Part shown: positions 1 through 9,547 of the stretch, one piece after another | How positions within the stretch are numbered: the stretch's first letter is position 1 | How the letters are laid out: each line of letters opens with the position of its first letter | Source of the DNA: Coriobacteriaceae bacterium AM113-163 | GTDB lineage: Bacteria; Actinomycetota; Coriobacteriia; Coriobacteriales; Coriobacteriaceae | Assembly (NCBI GenBank): GCA_027673765.1 | Contig: JAQDWB010000009.1 | Span: 15,407 to 79,406, forward strand | DNA length: 64,000 bases | Direction: 5' to 3' | Made by a program: the position numbers and the translations under genes | Notes under the pieces: model-generated | What the model saw: the letters and a program-made list of their open reading frames with translations, nothing else | Database searches by the model: none | Told to the model about the DNA's origin: nothing

Positions 1-921
1 GCAGGCGCCTTCGACTCCACGGGGTATCCGCGTCGCCAGATGATGCACTTTGTGGATAAGAACAACCCCGAGAACATCATCGATGCCGCGGTGAAGCGCC
101 AGAAGGATCGCGCGAGCGGCCAGACGTCGTTCTTCGACATGTTTGGCGACGTTGAGGGCTCGGGCTTTGAGGTGAGCGTGCCCGATCCGGATGGCCAGGA
201 ATGGGACCGCCACCTTAAGCTGAGCCAGGAGAAGGAAGTTCTGGGCATCTATGTCTCGGACCACCCGCTGCGCCCGTTTGAGTATGCACTAGCCAAGGCG
301 CGCGACTTCTCGTTCTCGCAGATCGACACCGGCTACGAGGTTCAGAATCCTACGGGCGGCACCATCAACCAGGAGATTCCCGAGGGCAAGGCGCTGTGGT
401 GGGCCGGCATGGTCTCGAGCGTGTCCAAGCGCGTGACCAAAAACGGTGACCCCATGGGCATCGTGCAGCTCGAGGACATGGAAGGCGAGGCCACCGTCGT
501 CGTGTTCCCCAAGACCTATAAAGAGGCCGAGGGGTACCTGTACGGCGAGGTCGATCCCGAGACCGGCGCACAGCTGTCCGATGCCTTTGTGCGCATTAAG
601 GGCAAGCTCGAGCGCTCGGACCGCGGCGACCAGATCATCGCGCAGGAGATCGTGCCGCTCGAGCTTAACGAGGAGAACAACAAGCCCAAGGTGTTTGAGG
701 TCATGGTGCCCAACAGCCGCTTTAGCCAGGGCAATATGGCGCGTCTTGCCACGGTGCTTACCGCCAACCCGGGCGGCGATCGCGTGGAGATCTTTATCGA
801 GCAGGTGGACGGGCGCGTGCTACGTGCCGAGGTGCCGGCCAAGGTCAACGCGCGCTCGATTCCGCTGCTGGCCGAGGCCAAGGCCATTGTGGGTAACCAG
901 GGTCGCGTGACGGTGATCTAA
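1..921 (+). CDS. dnaE: DNA polymerase III alpha subunit, C-terminal part
   Basis: This is the 3' part of the replicative polymerase gene. The reading frame is open from base 1 and ends with TAA at 919-921, leaving about 306 residues; the 5' end lies outside the window. The first residues (AGAFDSTGYPRRQM) match the segment that follows the polymerase core of bacterial DnaE. Residues about 120-200 (GMVSSVSKRVTKNG...VQLEDMEGEATVVVFP) are the C-terminal OB-fold (tRNA_anti-type) domain that binds single-stranded DNA. The remaining tail resembles the tau-binding end of DnaE. The next gene starts 28 bases downstream on the same strand. The family call is secure; only the completeness of the gene cannot be judged. 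Confidence 0.95.
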   Translation, partial: AGAFDSTGYPRRQMMHFVDKNNPENIIDAAVKRQKDRASGQTSFFDMFGDVEGSGFEVSVPDPDGQEWDRHLKLSQEKEVLGIYVSDHPLRPFEYALAKARDFSFSQIDTGYEVQNPTGGTINQEIPEGKALWWAGMVSSVSKRVTKNGDPMGIVQLEDMEGEATVVVFPKTYKEAEGYLYGEVDPETGAQLSDAFVRIKGKLERSDRGDQIIAQEIVPLELNEENNKPKVFEVMVPNSRFSQGNMARLATVLTANPGGDRVEIFIEQVDGRVLRAEVPAKVNARSIPLLAEAKAIVGNQGRVTVI

Positions 922-949
922 GCTACCCCGGGTGAGATTGGAGGAAGTG

Positions 950-3900
950 ATGGCGCAGGGGACGTTTGTGCAGGCGCTTCGCAAAGAGGCGGCGTTGAGC
1001 GGCACCTTTATGAAGGGCCGCTCGCTCATGCTCAACGGCGCCGTGCTGTCGATTGAGGACAGCGGCTCGCGCTTCTCCAAAAACGTGACGGTTGAGGGCT
1101 CGGTGCGCGGCTCGCGCGGCGACCTGTACAAGACGCACGTGGCGCTCGATATGGACGAGCACGAGGTTATCGACTACGACTGCGACTGCCCCGCCGCATA
1201 CCGCTATCCCGGTATGTGCAAGCACGCCATCGCCACAGCGCTGGCGTACCTGGACACCAGCGGCATTGAGCCTGTTGAGGGGCTGCGCACGCCGGTTCGC
1301 ACGTTTACGGCGCAGCCGAAACAGCCCGCGCGTGCCGCGTCCGCCGCGCCGGCCGTCAACCCCAACTTTCCCTTCCCGGCGCCCGTCCCCACGAGCCCGA
1401 GCCTTGTGGCGGCGCTTTCCGATCTTTCGGACGCGCGCATGGATGAGCTGGCGAGCATGCGCCGTAAACTTGCCGGTGCCGTTGATCCCGACGCCCCCAA
1501 AGCGGCGTTGGAGCCCTCGTTGGTGCCGTACTACAATCCGCTGTTCGCTGACCGCTTTAGCTGGGCGCTCGTGTTCCGCATTCGCTGTGGATCGGTCTCC
1601 TACGTGGTCAAGGACATCGACGGCATGGCCGATGCCTACGTGCGCGGCGGCACGTTCTCCTATGGCAAGAAGCTCACGTTTGTCCATTCACCTGAGGCCT
1701 TTGACGAAACATCGACAAAGCTGCTCAACCTTGTTGTGACGACAGTTGCCTATCTCGATGACATCACAAGCTCGCGTTCGGCGTCGTACGACTTTGCCCG
1801 CAGTGGTTTTGTTGCCGAGCGTCAGTTGCCGCTGTCCGAGCATAGCATCGTATATGTGCTGGACCTGCTGCGCGGCCAGACCATCTCTTTTGAGCCCGCC
1901 TGGTCGCGGGGGACGACGACGCGTCGCACCTACGACGTGGCGGTTGAGCTGTCTCCGCAAGGGGAGGACGAGGCGTCCGCTAAGCGCCCACCACTTCTTG
2001 CCGCCAAAATCGCGCCGGCGGCTGGTGGTAGCTATGACCTGCGCCTGCCCGCCGATATGTACTGCTTTGCGTCGGGCGATGCCGCCTACTTGGTTGACAC
2101 GCGCCGCGCGCGCCGTACCGACGCTGCATTTGCTCAGCATGCCGCACCTTTTTTGTCGCGCTTGCTGCCGTGCCGCACGCCCGCCCATATTGCCGCCGAG
2201 CAGGTGGGTGAGTTCTGCCGTATGGCGCTGCCCATTTTGCGCGACTATACCGACCTCACCGCGCCCGCCGCGCTCGATACTGTGGCACCCGAGGCGAGCT
2301 TTGCCATGGCAATCGGCGTCGACGATGGTCTTGTGACCTGCAAAATTACGGTTACCTACGGCGATTGGTCGGCTGATCTCTTTAGTCTTGGTGCTCCGGG
2401 CAGTCCTTTCGAAGAGCAACGCCCCGGCGTTCCGCCCCGCGATACGCTGGCGGAGTTTCGCGTTATGGACACGGCTGCCATGTACTTCGATTTCTACGAG
2501 GGCGGCCTGGCGTTTGAGGAGCGCGATGACGAGAGCCTGTTCCACTTGCTGACCGAGGGCCTGTCTGCCCTGTCCGAGCTGGGCGAGGTCATGCTCAGCG
2601 ACCGTCTGCGCCAGATTTCGGTCCGCCCTGCGCCCAAGCTCTCGGTGCGCGCGACCGTCAAGAGTAACCTGCTCGATGTCGAACTGGGCGCGAGCGGCCT
2701 TTCGGCGGCAGATCTTGCCATCTATCTGGACTCGTACAAGCGCCACCAGACGTTCGCGCGCCTGACGTCCGGCGACATCGTGCGCCTGGATGAGGGAGCG
2801 CGTGCCGCGTTTGGTCTTGCCGAGGACCTAGGCGTCGATGCCGTCGACCTGCTCGACGGCGTGTCGCTTCCCGCGTCGAGTACCCTTTTTGTCGATAGCA
2901 TGCTCGCACGCACGCCGGCGCTCGAGGCCGATTGCGACGCTGCGTTCCGCCGCACCGTCGAGCGCCTGGACACGCTCGGCAAGATGGACTTTACGGTGCC
3001 GGCATCGCTCAAGGCAACGATGCGCGGCTACCAGGTCGACGGATACCAGTGGCTCGGCTCGCTCGAACACCTGGGCCTTGGCGGCATCTTGGCCGACGAC
3101 ATGGGCCTGGGCAAAACGCTCCAGATGATCGCGCATATCCTGGCGCGCGTGGAGGCGGGGGACACCAAGCCCACGCTCGTGGTATGCCCGGCCTCACTCG
3201 TGTACAACTGGACTGCCGAGCTGGAGCGCTTTGCCCCGTCGCTCGATGTGTGCGCCATTGTGGGCGCCAAGGCTCAACGTCGTGTACAGATTGCCGGCGT
3301 GGCCGAGCATAACGTGGTCGTAACGTCGTATGACCTTATGCGGCGCGATATCGACGAGTACGTCGAGCAGGATTTTGCCCGCGTGGTGCTCGATGAGGCA
3401 CAGTACATTAAAAATCCGCTCACGCAGGTGGCGCGCGCTGCCAAGCGCCTGCCTGCCGGCGTGCGCTTTGCCCTGACGGGCACGCCCATCGAAAACCGCC
3501 TGTCCGAGCTCTGGAGCATCTTCGACTTTTTGATGCCGGGCCTTTTGGGGACGCGCGAGTCGTTTGCCAAGCGCCTTGAGAGCCCCGTCGAGCATGCCGA
3601 GGGCGATAGCGCCGCTCGCCTGCAGGCGCTCGTGTCGCCGTTTGTGCTGCGCCGTGTTAAGGAAGACGTGGTGGCCGACCTGCCCGAGAAGATCGAGGAC
3701 ACCGTCATGGCACAGCTTACCGGCGAACAACGCAAGCTCTACCTGGCCAACCAGGACCGCATCGCCCAGCAGGTGCAGCACCGCGAGGCTGGGGAGTTTA
3801 AGAAGGACAAGCTCAAGGTGCTCGCCGAGCTCACCAAGCTGCGCCAGATCTGCTGCGACCCACGTCTACACTACGAGGATTACAAGGCGGGGAGCGCAAA

Positions 3901-4414
3901 GCTCGATACGTGTATGGAGCTCGTGCACGGCGCACTCGACGGCGGGCATCGCATCCTGTTGTTCAGCCAGTTTACGGGTATGCTCGATATCATCGGTAAG
4001 CGCTTGGCCAAGGAGGACATCGCCTTCCTTAAGCTCACGGGCGCTTCATCTAAGGAGAGCCGCGCCAAGATGGTCGCGCAGTTCCAAGCGGGCGAGGTCC
4101 CGGTCTTTTTGATTTCGCTCAAGGCGGGCGGCGTGGGCCTTAACCTGACGGCGGCCGACGTGGTCATCCACTACGACCCGTGGTGGAACGTGGCGGCGCA
4201 GGACCAAGCGACCGACCGCGCGCATCGTATTGGCCAGCAACATACCGTGACCGTGTACAAGCTCATCGCCAAGGACACGATCGAGGAGCGCATCATGCAG
4301 ATGCAGGAGTCCAAGCGCGACCTGGTCAACAGCGTGCTCGGCGGCGACGGCATCTCGTCGGCGCTGTTTACCCGCGAAGATGTTCTGGCGCTGCTGGGCG
4401 GCGACGGGCGCTAA
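950..4414 (+). CDS. SWIM zinc-finger SNF2-family helicase
   Basis: A 1,154-residue ATP-dependent DNA translocase. An N-terminal SWIM zinc finger is at about residues 75-90 (DCDCP...MCKHA, a CxC...CxH pattern). A long unassigned middle region follows, then a SNF2 ATPase. The Walker A motif is DDMGLGKT near 716, the DEAQ box is near 814 (VLDEAQYIKN), and TGTPIENRLSELWSIF and the motif VI region QATDRAHRIGQ (near 1090) are intact. I chose ATG 950 because GGAGG at 940-944 sits 5 bases upstream; an in-frame GTG at 932 lacks a site. Bacterial SWIM-SNF2 proteins are thought to remodel nucleoprotein or clear RNA polymerase, but the exact role is unknown. Confidence 0.93.
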   Translation: MAQGTFVQALRKEAALSGTFMKGRSLMLNGAVLSIEDSGSRFSKNVTVEGSVRGSRGDLYKTHVALDMDEHEVIDYDCDCPAAYRYPGMCKHAIATALAYLDTSGIEPVEGLRTPVRTFTAQPKQPARAASAAPAVNPNFPFPAPVPTSPSLVAALSDLSDARMDELASMRRKLAGAVDPDAPKAALEPSLVPYYNPLFADRFSWALVFRIRCGSVSYVVKDIDGMADAYVRGGTFSYGKKLTFVHSPEAFDETSTKLLNLVVTTVAYLDDITSSRSASYDFARSGFVAERQLPLSEHSIVYVLDLLRGQTISFEPAWSRGTTTRRTYDVAVELSPQGEDEASAKRPPLLAAKIAPAAGGSYDLRLPADMYCFASGDAAYLVDTRRARRTDAAFAQHAAPFLSRLLPCRTPAHIAAEQVGEFCRMALPILRDYTDLTAPAALDTVAPEASFAMAIGVDDGLVTCKITVTYGDWSADLFSLGAPGSPFEEQRPGVPPRDTLAEFRVMDTAAMYFDFYEGGLAFEERDDESLFHLLTEGLSALSELGEVMLSDRLRQISVRPAPKLSVRATVKSNLLDVELGASGLSAADLAIYLDSYKRHQTFARLTSGDIVRLDEGARAAFGLAEDLGVDAVDLLDGVSLPASSTLFVDSMLARTPALEADCDAAFRRTVERLDTLGKMDFTVPASLKATMRGYQVDGYQWLGSLEHLGLGGILADDMGLGKTLQMIAHILARVEAGDTKPTLVVCPASLVYNWTAELERFAPSLDVCAIVGAKAQRRVQIAGVAEHNVVVTSYDLMRRDIDEYVEQDFARVVLDEAQYIKNPLTQVARAAKRLPAGVRFALTGTPIENRLSELWSIFDFLMPGLLGTRESFAKRLESPVEHAEGDSAARLQALVSPFVLRRVKEDVVADLPEKIEDTVMAQLTGEQRKLYLANQDRIAQQVQHREAGEFKKDKLKVLAELTKLRQICCDPRLHYEDYKAGSAKLDTCMELVHGALDGGHRILLFSQFTGMLDIIGKRLAKEDIAFLKLTGASSKESRAKMVAQFQAGEVPVFLISLKAGGVGLNLTAADVVIHYDPWWNVAAQDQATDRAHRIGQQHTVTVYKLIAKDTIEERIMQMQESKRDLVNSVLGGDGISSALFTREDVLALLGGDGR

Positions 4415-4564
4415 CCCGCTCGGGTGGGGCCGCCAGGGCGGATAGCGCACGCTGCCCCATCGTCCCCGCCCGTTATGTGTTCATTTGCAATGCCGTGGAT
4501 GGTTTGTCTGCCTTTGGGCATAAGAACCATCAAGAACATTGGCACGTCAGCAAAGGAGAACATC

Positions 4565-4927
4565 ATGGCGAAATTCTTTAAGGACCCCGACGGTAAGCTC
4601 ATTGCCGCCCTTGGCAACGACGTTGCAACCCCTGCCGGTTGCACGGAACTGACCGCAAACACTGAGGACGCGGCGCACGAGAAGCACGTGCCTGTTGTCG
4701 AGACCGAGCGCGACGGTCACGTGATTCGCGCACGCGTTGGCTCGGTCGAGCACCCCAGCCTGCCCGAGCACTATATTGAGTGGATCGCCCTTGAGGCCGA
4801 GGGCCGCTTAGAGGTCCATTACCTTGAGCCCGGCATGAAGCCCGCGACGTTTTTTGCCGGCGGTTCCAAGACCGGTACCGTCTATGCCTACTGCAACCTG
4901 CACGGGCTGTGGTCCGCGACGTTCTAG
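4565..4927 (+). CDS. desulfoferrodoxin / superoxide reductase-like protein
   Basis: A 120-residue cytoplasmic non-heme iron protein of the superoxide reductase family, which reduces superoxide to peroxide in anaerobes. The iron-site ligands are visible: His in EKHVPVVE, two His in EHPSLPEHYIEW, and Cys plus His in the C-terminal CNLHGLW. The N-terminal rubredoxin-like CxxC...CC desulforedoxin center of class I enzymes is absent, so this resembles the one-iron neelaredoxin-type form. AAAGGAGAA lies 4-10 bases upstream of ATG 4565. It is probably monocistronic, with a hairpin terminator just downstream. Confidence 0.9.
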   Translation: MAKFFKDPDGKLIAALGNDVATPAGCTELTANTEDAAHEKHVPVVETERDGHVIRARVGSVEHPSLPEHYIEWIALEAEGRLEVHYLEPGMKPATFFAGGSKTGTVYAYCNLHGLWSATF

Positions 4928-4973
4928 GAGCGCGCCCCCGCTCGGGGTATCATAGCTAGCATATGCACATGCG

Positions 4974-5006
4974 AGCGCCGACTGCATCATGCGGCCGGCG
5001 CTTTTA
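4974..5006 (+). terminator. Rho-independent terminator after desulfoferrodoxin gene
   Basis: AGCGCCG at 4974-4980 pairs with CGGCGCT at 4996-5002, with an inner GCAT/ATGC pairing, followed by TTTTACT. It lies 47 bases past the desulfoferrodoxin stop and before the next gene. Confidence 0.6.
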
Positions 5007-5044
5007 CTACGATTTCGATGGTTTACGACGGAAAGGGCTGAGCC

Positions 5045-7030
5045 ATGAAGCTCGCGCTTGCACAGATCGATATGCGCCTGGGTGATATTGAGGGCATTTG
5101 CGGCCGCATCGAGGACCAGGCTCGTCTGGCCCACGAGCGCGGGGCGCGCGTGCTGTGCGTTCCGGCTCCGCTCTTTATGGGCGCCATGCCCGGTGGCCTG
5201 GTGGGCGCTGCCGACTTTGAGCACGACATGCTTGCCGGCTTGACTGGTGTCGCCGAGCGCATCCAGGAGCTTGACATGATCTGCATCGTGCCCGCGGCGG
5301 TTTCGTTTGAGGGTCAGCCGCTGCTCGACTACATGATGCTCAAGGACGGTCATGTGGTGCCGGCGCGTTCGAGCATTGCCCTGCAGCGTGGCGAGAACAA
5401 CGACACGCGTTGGGCGCCGCCGGTGTTCGACGTGGACGGCGTGCGCATCGCCGTGATTTTTGACTTGGACCGCGAACTCGAGATGTTGCCGACCGGTGTT
5501 GACCTCATTGCGTATTTCCAATTCAATGCGTTTGACATGACCGACCGCGAGACTGCCGCCATTGCCGCCGTTCGCAGCGGCGCCTACCGCAAGATCGCAT
5601 CCAAGCGCAGCGTGTGGTTTGCCTGTATGGCGCCGGTCGGTGCCTATGACGAGTCGGTGTATACCGGCGGTTCGTTTGTGCTCGACGACTGCGGTCGCGT
5701 GGTGGCCCAAGCGCCGTGTTTTGAGGAGAGCCTGCTGGTTCAGGAGATTCAGCGCGGCGTGATGCTCGATGCCCTGGAAGATCACGAACTGCCCGAGTTC
5801 CGTTCCGAGGAGTGGCTGTGGCAGGCGCTGGTGCTCGCCGTGCGCGACAACGCCCGGGCCCACGGTGCGTCGCGCGCCGTGGTGGCACTCGAGGGCGACT
5901 TGCCGTCGTCCCTGCTGGCGGCGCTGGCCGTCGACGCTCTGGGCCCACGTAATGTGATTGGCCTGGTGCTGGGGCGCAACCGCATCTTTACGCCGGCGCA
6001 GGAGGAGGCCGAGGCTGCTCGCTGTGCCGCCGTTCGCGCCATTGCCGAGCGCCTGCATATTCGCACGGTTGAGCGCGATGCGCCGGATGCCGCGCGCGTG
6101 CTCGACCGCGATGTGTCGGCGGGCGACGCCGAGCGCCTGCGCTCTCGCACGCTGGGCCTCATGCTGGAGGACACGGCGCTCGAGCTGGGTGCGATGGCGT
6201 TGAGTCCGCTGTCCAAAACCGAGTACGCGCTGGCGGCGCCGGCGCTTTGCGGCGGCTACCAGGGCGATTACGCGCCCTTTGGCGATGTGTACCTGTCGAC
6301 GCTTGAGTTTGTGGCGCGCGTGCGCAACCGCACGTCTGCCGTGGTGCCCCAAGAGCTCGTGACGCTCAACGCGGTGGAAGATTGTATGGAGCGCGTGCTG
6401 GCGCAGGCGCTCTCGACGCTCGACGGTCCGGTCGATATGCTCGACCGCGCGGCACAGCTGCTCGGCGGGCTCGAGCCGGGTGAGGTCGATGGTGCGCTCG
6501 AGTCGCACGTGGACCGCAATCGATCTTTCGACGACATCCCGATGGCCGCTGGCAAGCCTGAGGCCTGCTCGCTGCTGCTGATGCTCGTGCGTCAGGGCGA
6601 GGCCGCCCGCCGCATGCTGCCGACGGTGCCGATCGTCTCTGCCCGTTCGTTTGCCGAGCGCGCCTGGCCGTACATGCTTGCGTGGTCCGATCTGGGGCTC
6701 AACGGCAAGGAGCGCATGACGGTTGATTCGCTGGCGCGCGCCGAGGTGCGTCGCTTTGCCGACGACGATACAAGTGACCGTATGCGCGGTGAGATGATGG
6801 GCATTTTGGGTGAGCTGCTGGGTATTTCGCCCGAGCAGATGGAGGAGCTGCGCTCTGAGGACGGTCAGCGTCGTTTGCACGAGGGCATGAAAAAGTTCGA
6901 GGGCGAGGTTCAGGACGCCATCGATAAGATGATGGGCGGCCAGGGTGGCCCGCAGGGTGGACCCCAGGGCGCGCCGATGCCGCATCCGCCGGTGGATCCG
7001 AGGCAGTTCCCGTTCTTTAGCCAGAACTAG
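5045..7030 (+). CDS. NAD synthetase-like protein with both active sites degenerate
   Basis: A 661-residue protein with the architecture of glutamine-dependent NAD+ synthetase (NadE): an N-terminal nitrilase-type glutaminase domain (1 to about 255) and a C-terminal adenine-nucleotide alpha-hydrolase domain. The fold signature is clear (MKLALAQIDMRLGDIEG; LLAALAVDALGPRNVIGLVLG; SKTEYAL...PFGDVYLSTL). The catalytic residues are missing. The nitrilase Glu position reads CVPAPLFMG (near 40) instead of FPEL..G, the Lys region reads ALQRGENND, and the nucleophile Cys region reads IAVIFDLD (near 139). The PP-loop SGGxDS is replaced by LEGDLPSS near 282. The tail is Gly/Pro/Gln-rich. I infer a non-catalytic paralogue with a structural or regulatory role. 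A true NadE should exist elsewhere in the genome. Confidence 0.75.
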   Translation: MKLALAQIDMRLGDIEGICGRIEDQARLAHERGARVLCVPAPLFMGAMPGGLVGAADFEHDMLAGLTGVAERIQELDMICIVPAAVSFEGQPLLDYMMLKDGHVVPARSSIALQRGENNDTRWAPPVFDVDGVRIAVIFDLDRELEMLPTGVDLIAYFQFNAFDMTDRETAAIAAVRSGAYRKIASKRSVWFACMAPVGAYDESVYTGGSFVLDDCGRVVAQAPCFEESLLVQEIQRGVMLDALEDHELPEFRSEEWLWQALVLAVRDNARAHGASRAVVALEGDLPSSLLAALAVDALGPRNVIGLVLGRNRIFTPAQEEAEAARCAAVRAIAERLHIRTVERDAPDAARVLDRDVSAGDAERLRSRTLGLMLEDTALELGAMALSPLSKTEYALAAPALCGGYQGDYAPFGDVYLSTLEFVARVRNRTSAVVPQELVTLNAVEDCMERVLAQALSTLDGPVDMLDRAAQLLGGLEPGEVDGALESHVDRNRSFDDIPMAAGKPEACSLLLMLVRQGEAARRMLPTVPIVSARSFAERAWPYMLAWSDLGLNGKERMTVDSLARAEVRRFADDDTSDRMRGEMMGILGELLGISPEQMEELRSEDGQRRLHEGMKKFEGEVQDAIDKMMGGQGGPQGGPQGAPMPHPPVDPRQFPFFSQN

Positions 7031-7194
7031 GGCAGACGGAAACATTGCGGGAGAGATTCTCTTACACACATTGCTTCTGCCGAATCTATCTTGCTTTAAG
7101 CACTTTGCCCCCGTTGTGTTATTCTAGAACAGACGTTCGTGAATGATGCGCGGGGCCTTGTCTTGCGCTGCGCTTGTGGCGAGGGGAGGTTGGC

Positions 7195-7716
7195 TTGGTT
7201 ATCTTGGGCATTGACCCCGGTTTGGCTCATACGGGTTGGGGGATTATCGAGGAGCGGCGTGGCGAGGTTCGCTGCCGTGCCTATGGCTGCATCGAGACCA
7301 GCGCGGGTAGTCCGCTCGCGGTGCGCCTGTCGCATATCGCCCGCGACCTCAAAGGCGTCGTGGAGCGTTATCGACCCGATACCGCTGCCATCGAGAGCAT
7401 TTACTTTGGCGCCAACGTTCGCTCGGCCATCCCTACGGCGCATGCCCGCGGTGCCGCGCTCGTGGCGCTTTCGGAATGCGCGCTCGAGATTGGCGAGTAC
7501 ACGCCTATGCAGATTAAGCAGGCTGTTGTGGGCACCGGAGCCGCGGACAAACGGCAGGTCGCGTATATGGTTCGTACGCTCACGCAGCTCGACCACGACC
7601 CGCATCCCGACCATGCCGCCGATGCCCTGGCTTGCGCCATCTGCCACGTAAACCTCAGCCGCACCCGTGCCCTTACCGGCGGCGAGTTCTATCAACAGAG
7701 AGGAACCGGATACTGA
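7195..7716 (+). CDS. ruvC: Holliday junction endonuclease RuvC
   Basis: A 173-residue resolvase that cuts four-way junctions together with RuvAB. The acidic catalytic residues are visible: Asp7 in GIDPG, Glu67 in AAIESIYFG, and the C-terminal HPDHAADALACA cluster. The start is a TTG at 7195, chosen because GGGGAGG at 7183-7189 lies 5 bases upstream and because it gives the family-typical N-terminus MVILGIDPG. A TTG at 7174 in frame has no site and would add seven odd residues. The stop codon TGA overlaps the ruvA start (TGATG at 7714-7718), which indicates translational coupling. Confidence 0.95.
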   Translation: MVILGIDPGLAHTGWGIIEERRGEVRCRAYGCIETSAGSPLAVRLSHIARDLKGVVERYRPDTAAIESIYFGANVRSAIPTAHARGAALVALSECALEIGEYTPMQIKQAVVGTGAADKRQVAYMVRTLTQLDHDPHPDHAADALACAICHVNLSRTRALTGGEFYQQRGTGY

Positions 7717-8336
7717 TGATTTCCCAGCTCCATGGAACGCTTGTCGAGGCCACGATGAGCTCGGCCGTCGTCGACGTGTCGGGCGTTGGCTTTGAACTCG
7801 GCATTTCTGGCGGCACTGCGGCCACGTTGCCGACGCCCGGCGGCGAGGTCCGCCTCTACACGCGTATGCAGGTGCGCGAGGACGCCATGACACTTTTCGG
7901 TTTTTCTTCAAAGGATGAGCGCACGATGTTCGACCGGCTCGTGTCCGTCTCGGGCGTTGGCCCGCGCTTGGCGCTCGCCGTACTTTCCACCTATACCGTG
8001 GGACAGCTGTATTCCCTGGTGATGGCCGAGGACGACAAGGGCATGGCCAAGGTGCCCGGCGTGGGCAAAAAGACCGCCCAGCGCCTCATCTTGGAGCTCA
8101 AGAGCACCTTTGCCAAGGACAAGGGCTTTGTGCCGGTCGATGCGATCCCCGGTCAGGTTGCGATGCCCGTGCCCGCCGCCGCTCCTTCGGCGATCGATGA
8201 CGCCCGTGCGGCACTCCTTTCCATGGGCTTTAGCCCGCAGGAGACCGATGTCGCTCTGAGCGGGTATGATGGGCAGGATATGCGTGTCGAGGATTTGCTC
8301 GGCGCGGCGCTTAAGCGACTCGGAATGGATGCGTGA
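7716..8336 (+). CDS. ruvA: Holliday junction branch migration protein RuvA
   Basis: A 206-residue DNA-binding subunit that holds the junction for RuvB. An N-terminal OB-fold ([12 protein letters not shown]...) is followed by two helix-hairpin-helix motifs ([16 protein letters not shown] and [20 protein letters not shown]) and a C-terminal RuvB-binding domain ([19 protein letters not shown]), the full family layout. ATG 7716 overlaps the ruvC stop by one base and has AGAGGAA upstream. It is the middle gene of ruvC-ruvA-ruvB. Confidence 0.96.
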   Translation: MISQLHGTLVEATMSSAVVDVSGVGFELGISGGTAATLPTPGGEVRLYTRMQVREDAMTLFGFSSKDERTMFDRLVSVSGVGPRLALAVLSTYTVGQLYSLVMAEDDKGMAKVPGVGKKTAQRLILELKSTFAKDKGFVPVDAIPGQVAMPVPAAAPSAIDDARAALLSMGFSPQETDVALSGYDGQDMRVEDLLGAALKRLGMDA

Positions 8337-9403
8337 TGTGGGAAGCCGATGACTCTCAGGACCTGTGGGCGACGCCCGGCAACTCGCCGGCGGCATCCAT
8401 GGCGCACGGCGAGCGCATGGTGGGCTCGGAGCTGACGGCCGAGGACCTCGATGTCGATCGCACTTTGCGCCCCCAGCGCCTGGACGATTACTGCGGCCAG
8501 GAGCATATCAAGCAGAGCCTGCGCGTGTTGATCGAAGCGGCGCAGAGCCGTGGCGAGACGCTCGACCACGTGATCTTCTCGGGCCCTCCGGGTCTGGGCA
8601 AGACCACGCTGGCTACGGTTATCGCCAACGAGCTGGGCGCTCAGATCAAGACCACGAGTGGCCCTGCCATCGCGCGCACCGGCGACCTGGCAGCCATCCT
8701 TACTAACTTGCAGCCGGGTGATGTGCTGTTTATCGACGAGATCCACCGCCTCAACCGTTCGGTCGAGGAGGTCCTGTACCCCGCGATGGAGGACTTTGCC
8801 CTCGATATCGTGATTGGCAAGGGTCCGGCGGCGCGCTCGATTCGCCTGGATATTCCCAAGTTTACGCTGGTGGCGGCAACGACCCGCTCAGGCATGTTGA
8901 CCGGCCCGTTGCGCGACCGCTTTGGCATCTCATATCGCCTGGATTACTACACGGTCGAGGAACTCGCGCAGATTGTTACGCGCTCGGCGACTATCCTGGG
9001 CGTGACGATCGACCATCCCAGTGCACTCGAGATCGGCTCGCGTTCGCGCGGCACGCCACGTCTTGCCAACCGCCTGCTCAAGCGCGTGCGCGATTACGCA
9101 CAGGTGCGCGGCAACGGCCCCATCGAGCTCGATATCTGTCGCCAGGCGCTCGAGTTCTTCGAGATCGATGAGCTCGGTCTGGACTGGATGGATATTCGCA
9201 TTTTGGAGACGCTCGCTAAGACGTTCTCCGGTCGTGCCGTGGGACTTACGACCCTTGCCAGCGCGGTGGGCGAGGACCCGGGCACGCTCGAGGATGTCTA
9301 TGAGCCGTATCTGCTGCAGTGCGGGTTGATGATTCGTACGCCGCAGGGCCGTCAGGCAACCCTTCGCACCTTTGAGCACCTGGGGATTGAACCTACCGTT
9401 TAG
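8336..9403 (+). CDS. ruvB: Holliday junction DNA helicase RuvB
   Basis: A 355-residue AAA+ motor driving branch migration. Walker [12 protein letters not shown] is near residue 82, Walker [10 protein letters not shown] near 131, sensor 1 ATTRSG follows, and the arginine finger is in GPLRDRFG. The C-terminal winged-helix domain ends with [17 protein letters not shown]. The ruvA TGA overlaps ATG 8336 by one base; a GTG at 8333 would add one residue. The coupled trio is the standard resolvasome. Confidence 0.96.
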   Translation: MWEADDSQDLWATPGNSPAASMAHGERMVGSELTAEDLDVDRTLRPQRLDDYCGQEHIKQSLRVLIEAAQSRGETLDHVIFSGPPGLGKTTLATVIANELGAQIKTTSGPAIARTGDLAAILTNLQPGDVLFIDEIHRLNRSVEEVLYPAMEDFALDIVIGKGPAARSIRLDIPKFTLVAATTRSGMLTGPLRDRFGISYRLDYYTVEELAQIVTRSATILGVTIDHPSALEIGSRSRGTPRLANRLLKRVRDYAQVRGNGPIELDICRQALEFFEIDELGLDWMDIRILETLAKTFSGRAVGLTTLASAVGEDPGTLEDVYEPYLLQCGLMIRTPQGRQATLRTFEHLGIEPTV

Positions 9404-9547
9404 GGCGCTTTGTTTTGGCGGGCTGTTGGGCTATCGCCGGGCATCGGGTAAACATATCGCCGTTCATCGGTTATGGGTGTTTTACTATTGCGCGCCCGTG
9501 CTATGCTGAATTGGTCTTTTTCTCATTCGGTAACGAAAGGACCGCCC

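Noticed and set aside
4808..7069. Long minus-strand open frame (about 750 codons) opposite the NAD-synthetase-like gene
   Set aside because: It is an antisense shadow of a high-GC gene: Arg/His/Ala/Gln-rich, no ribosome site, no recognisable domain.
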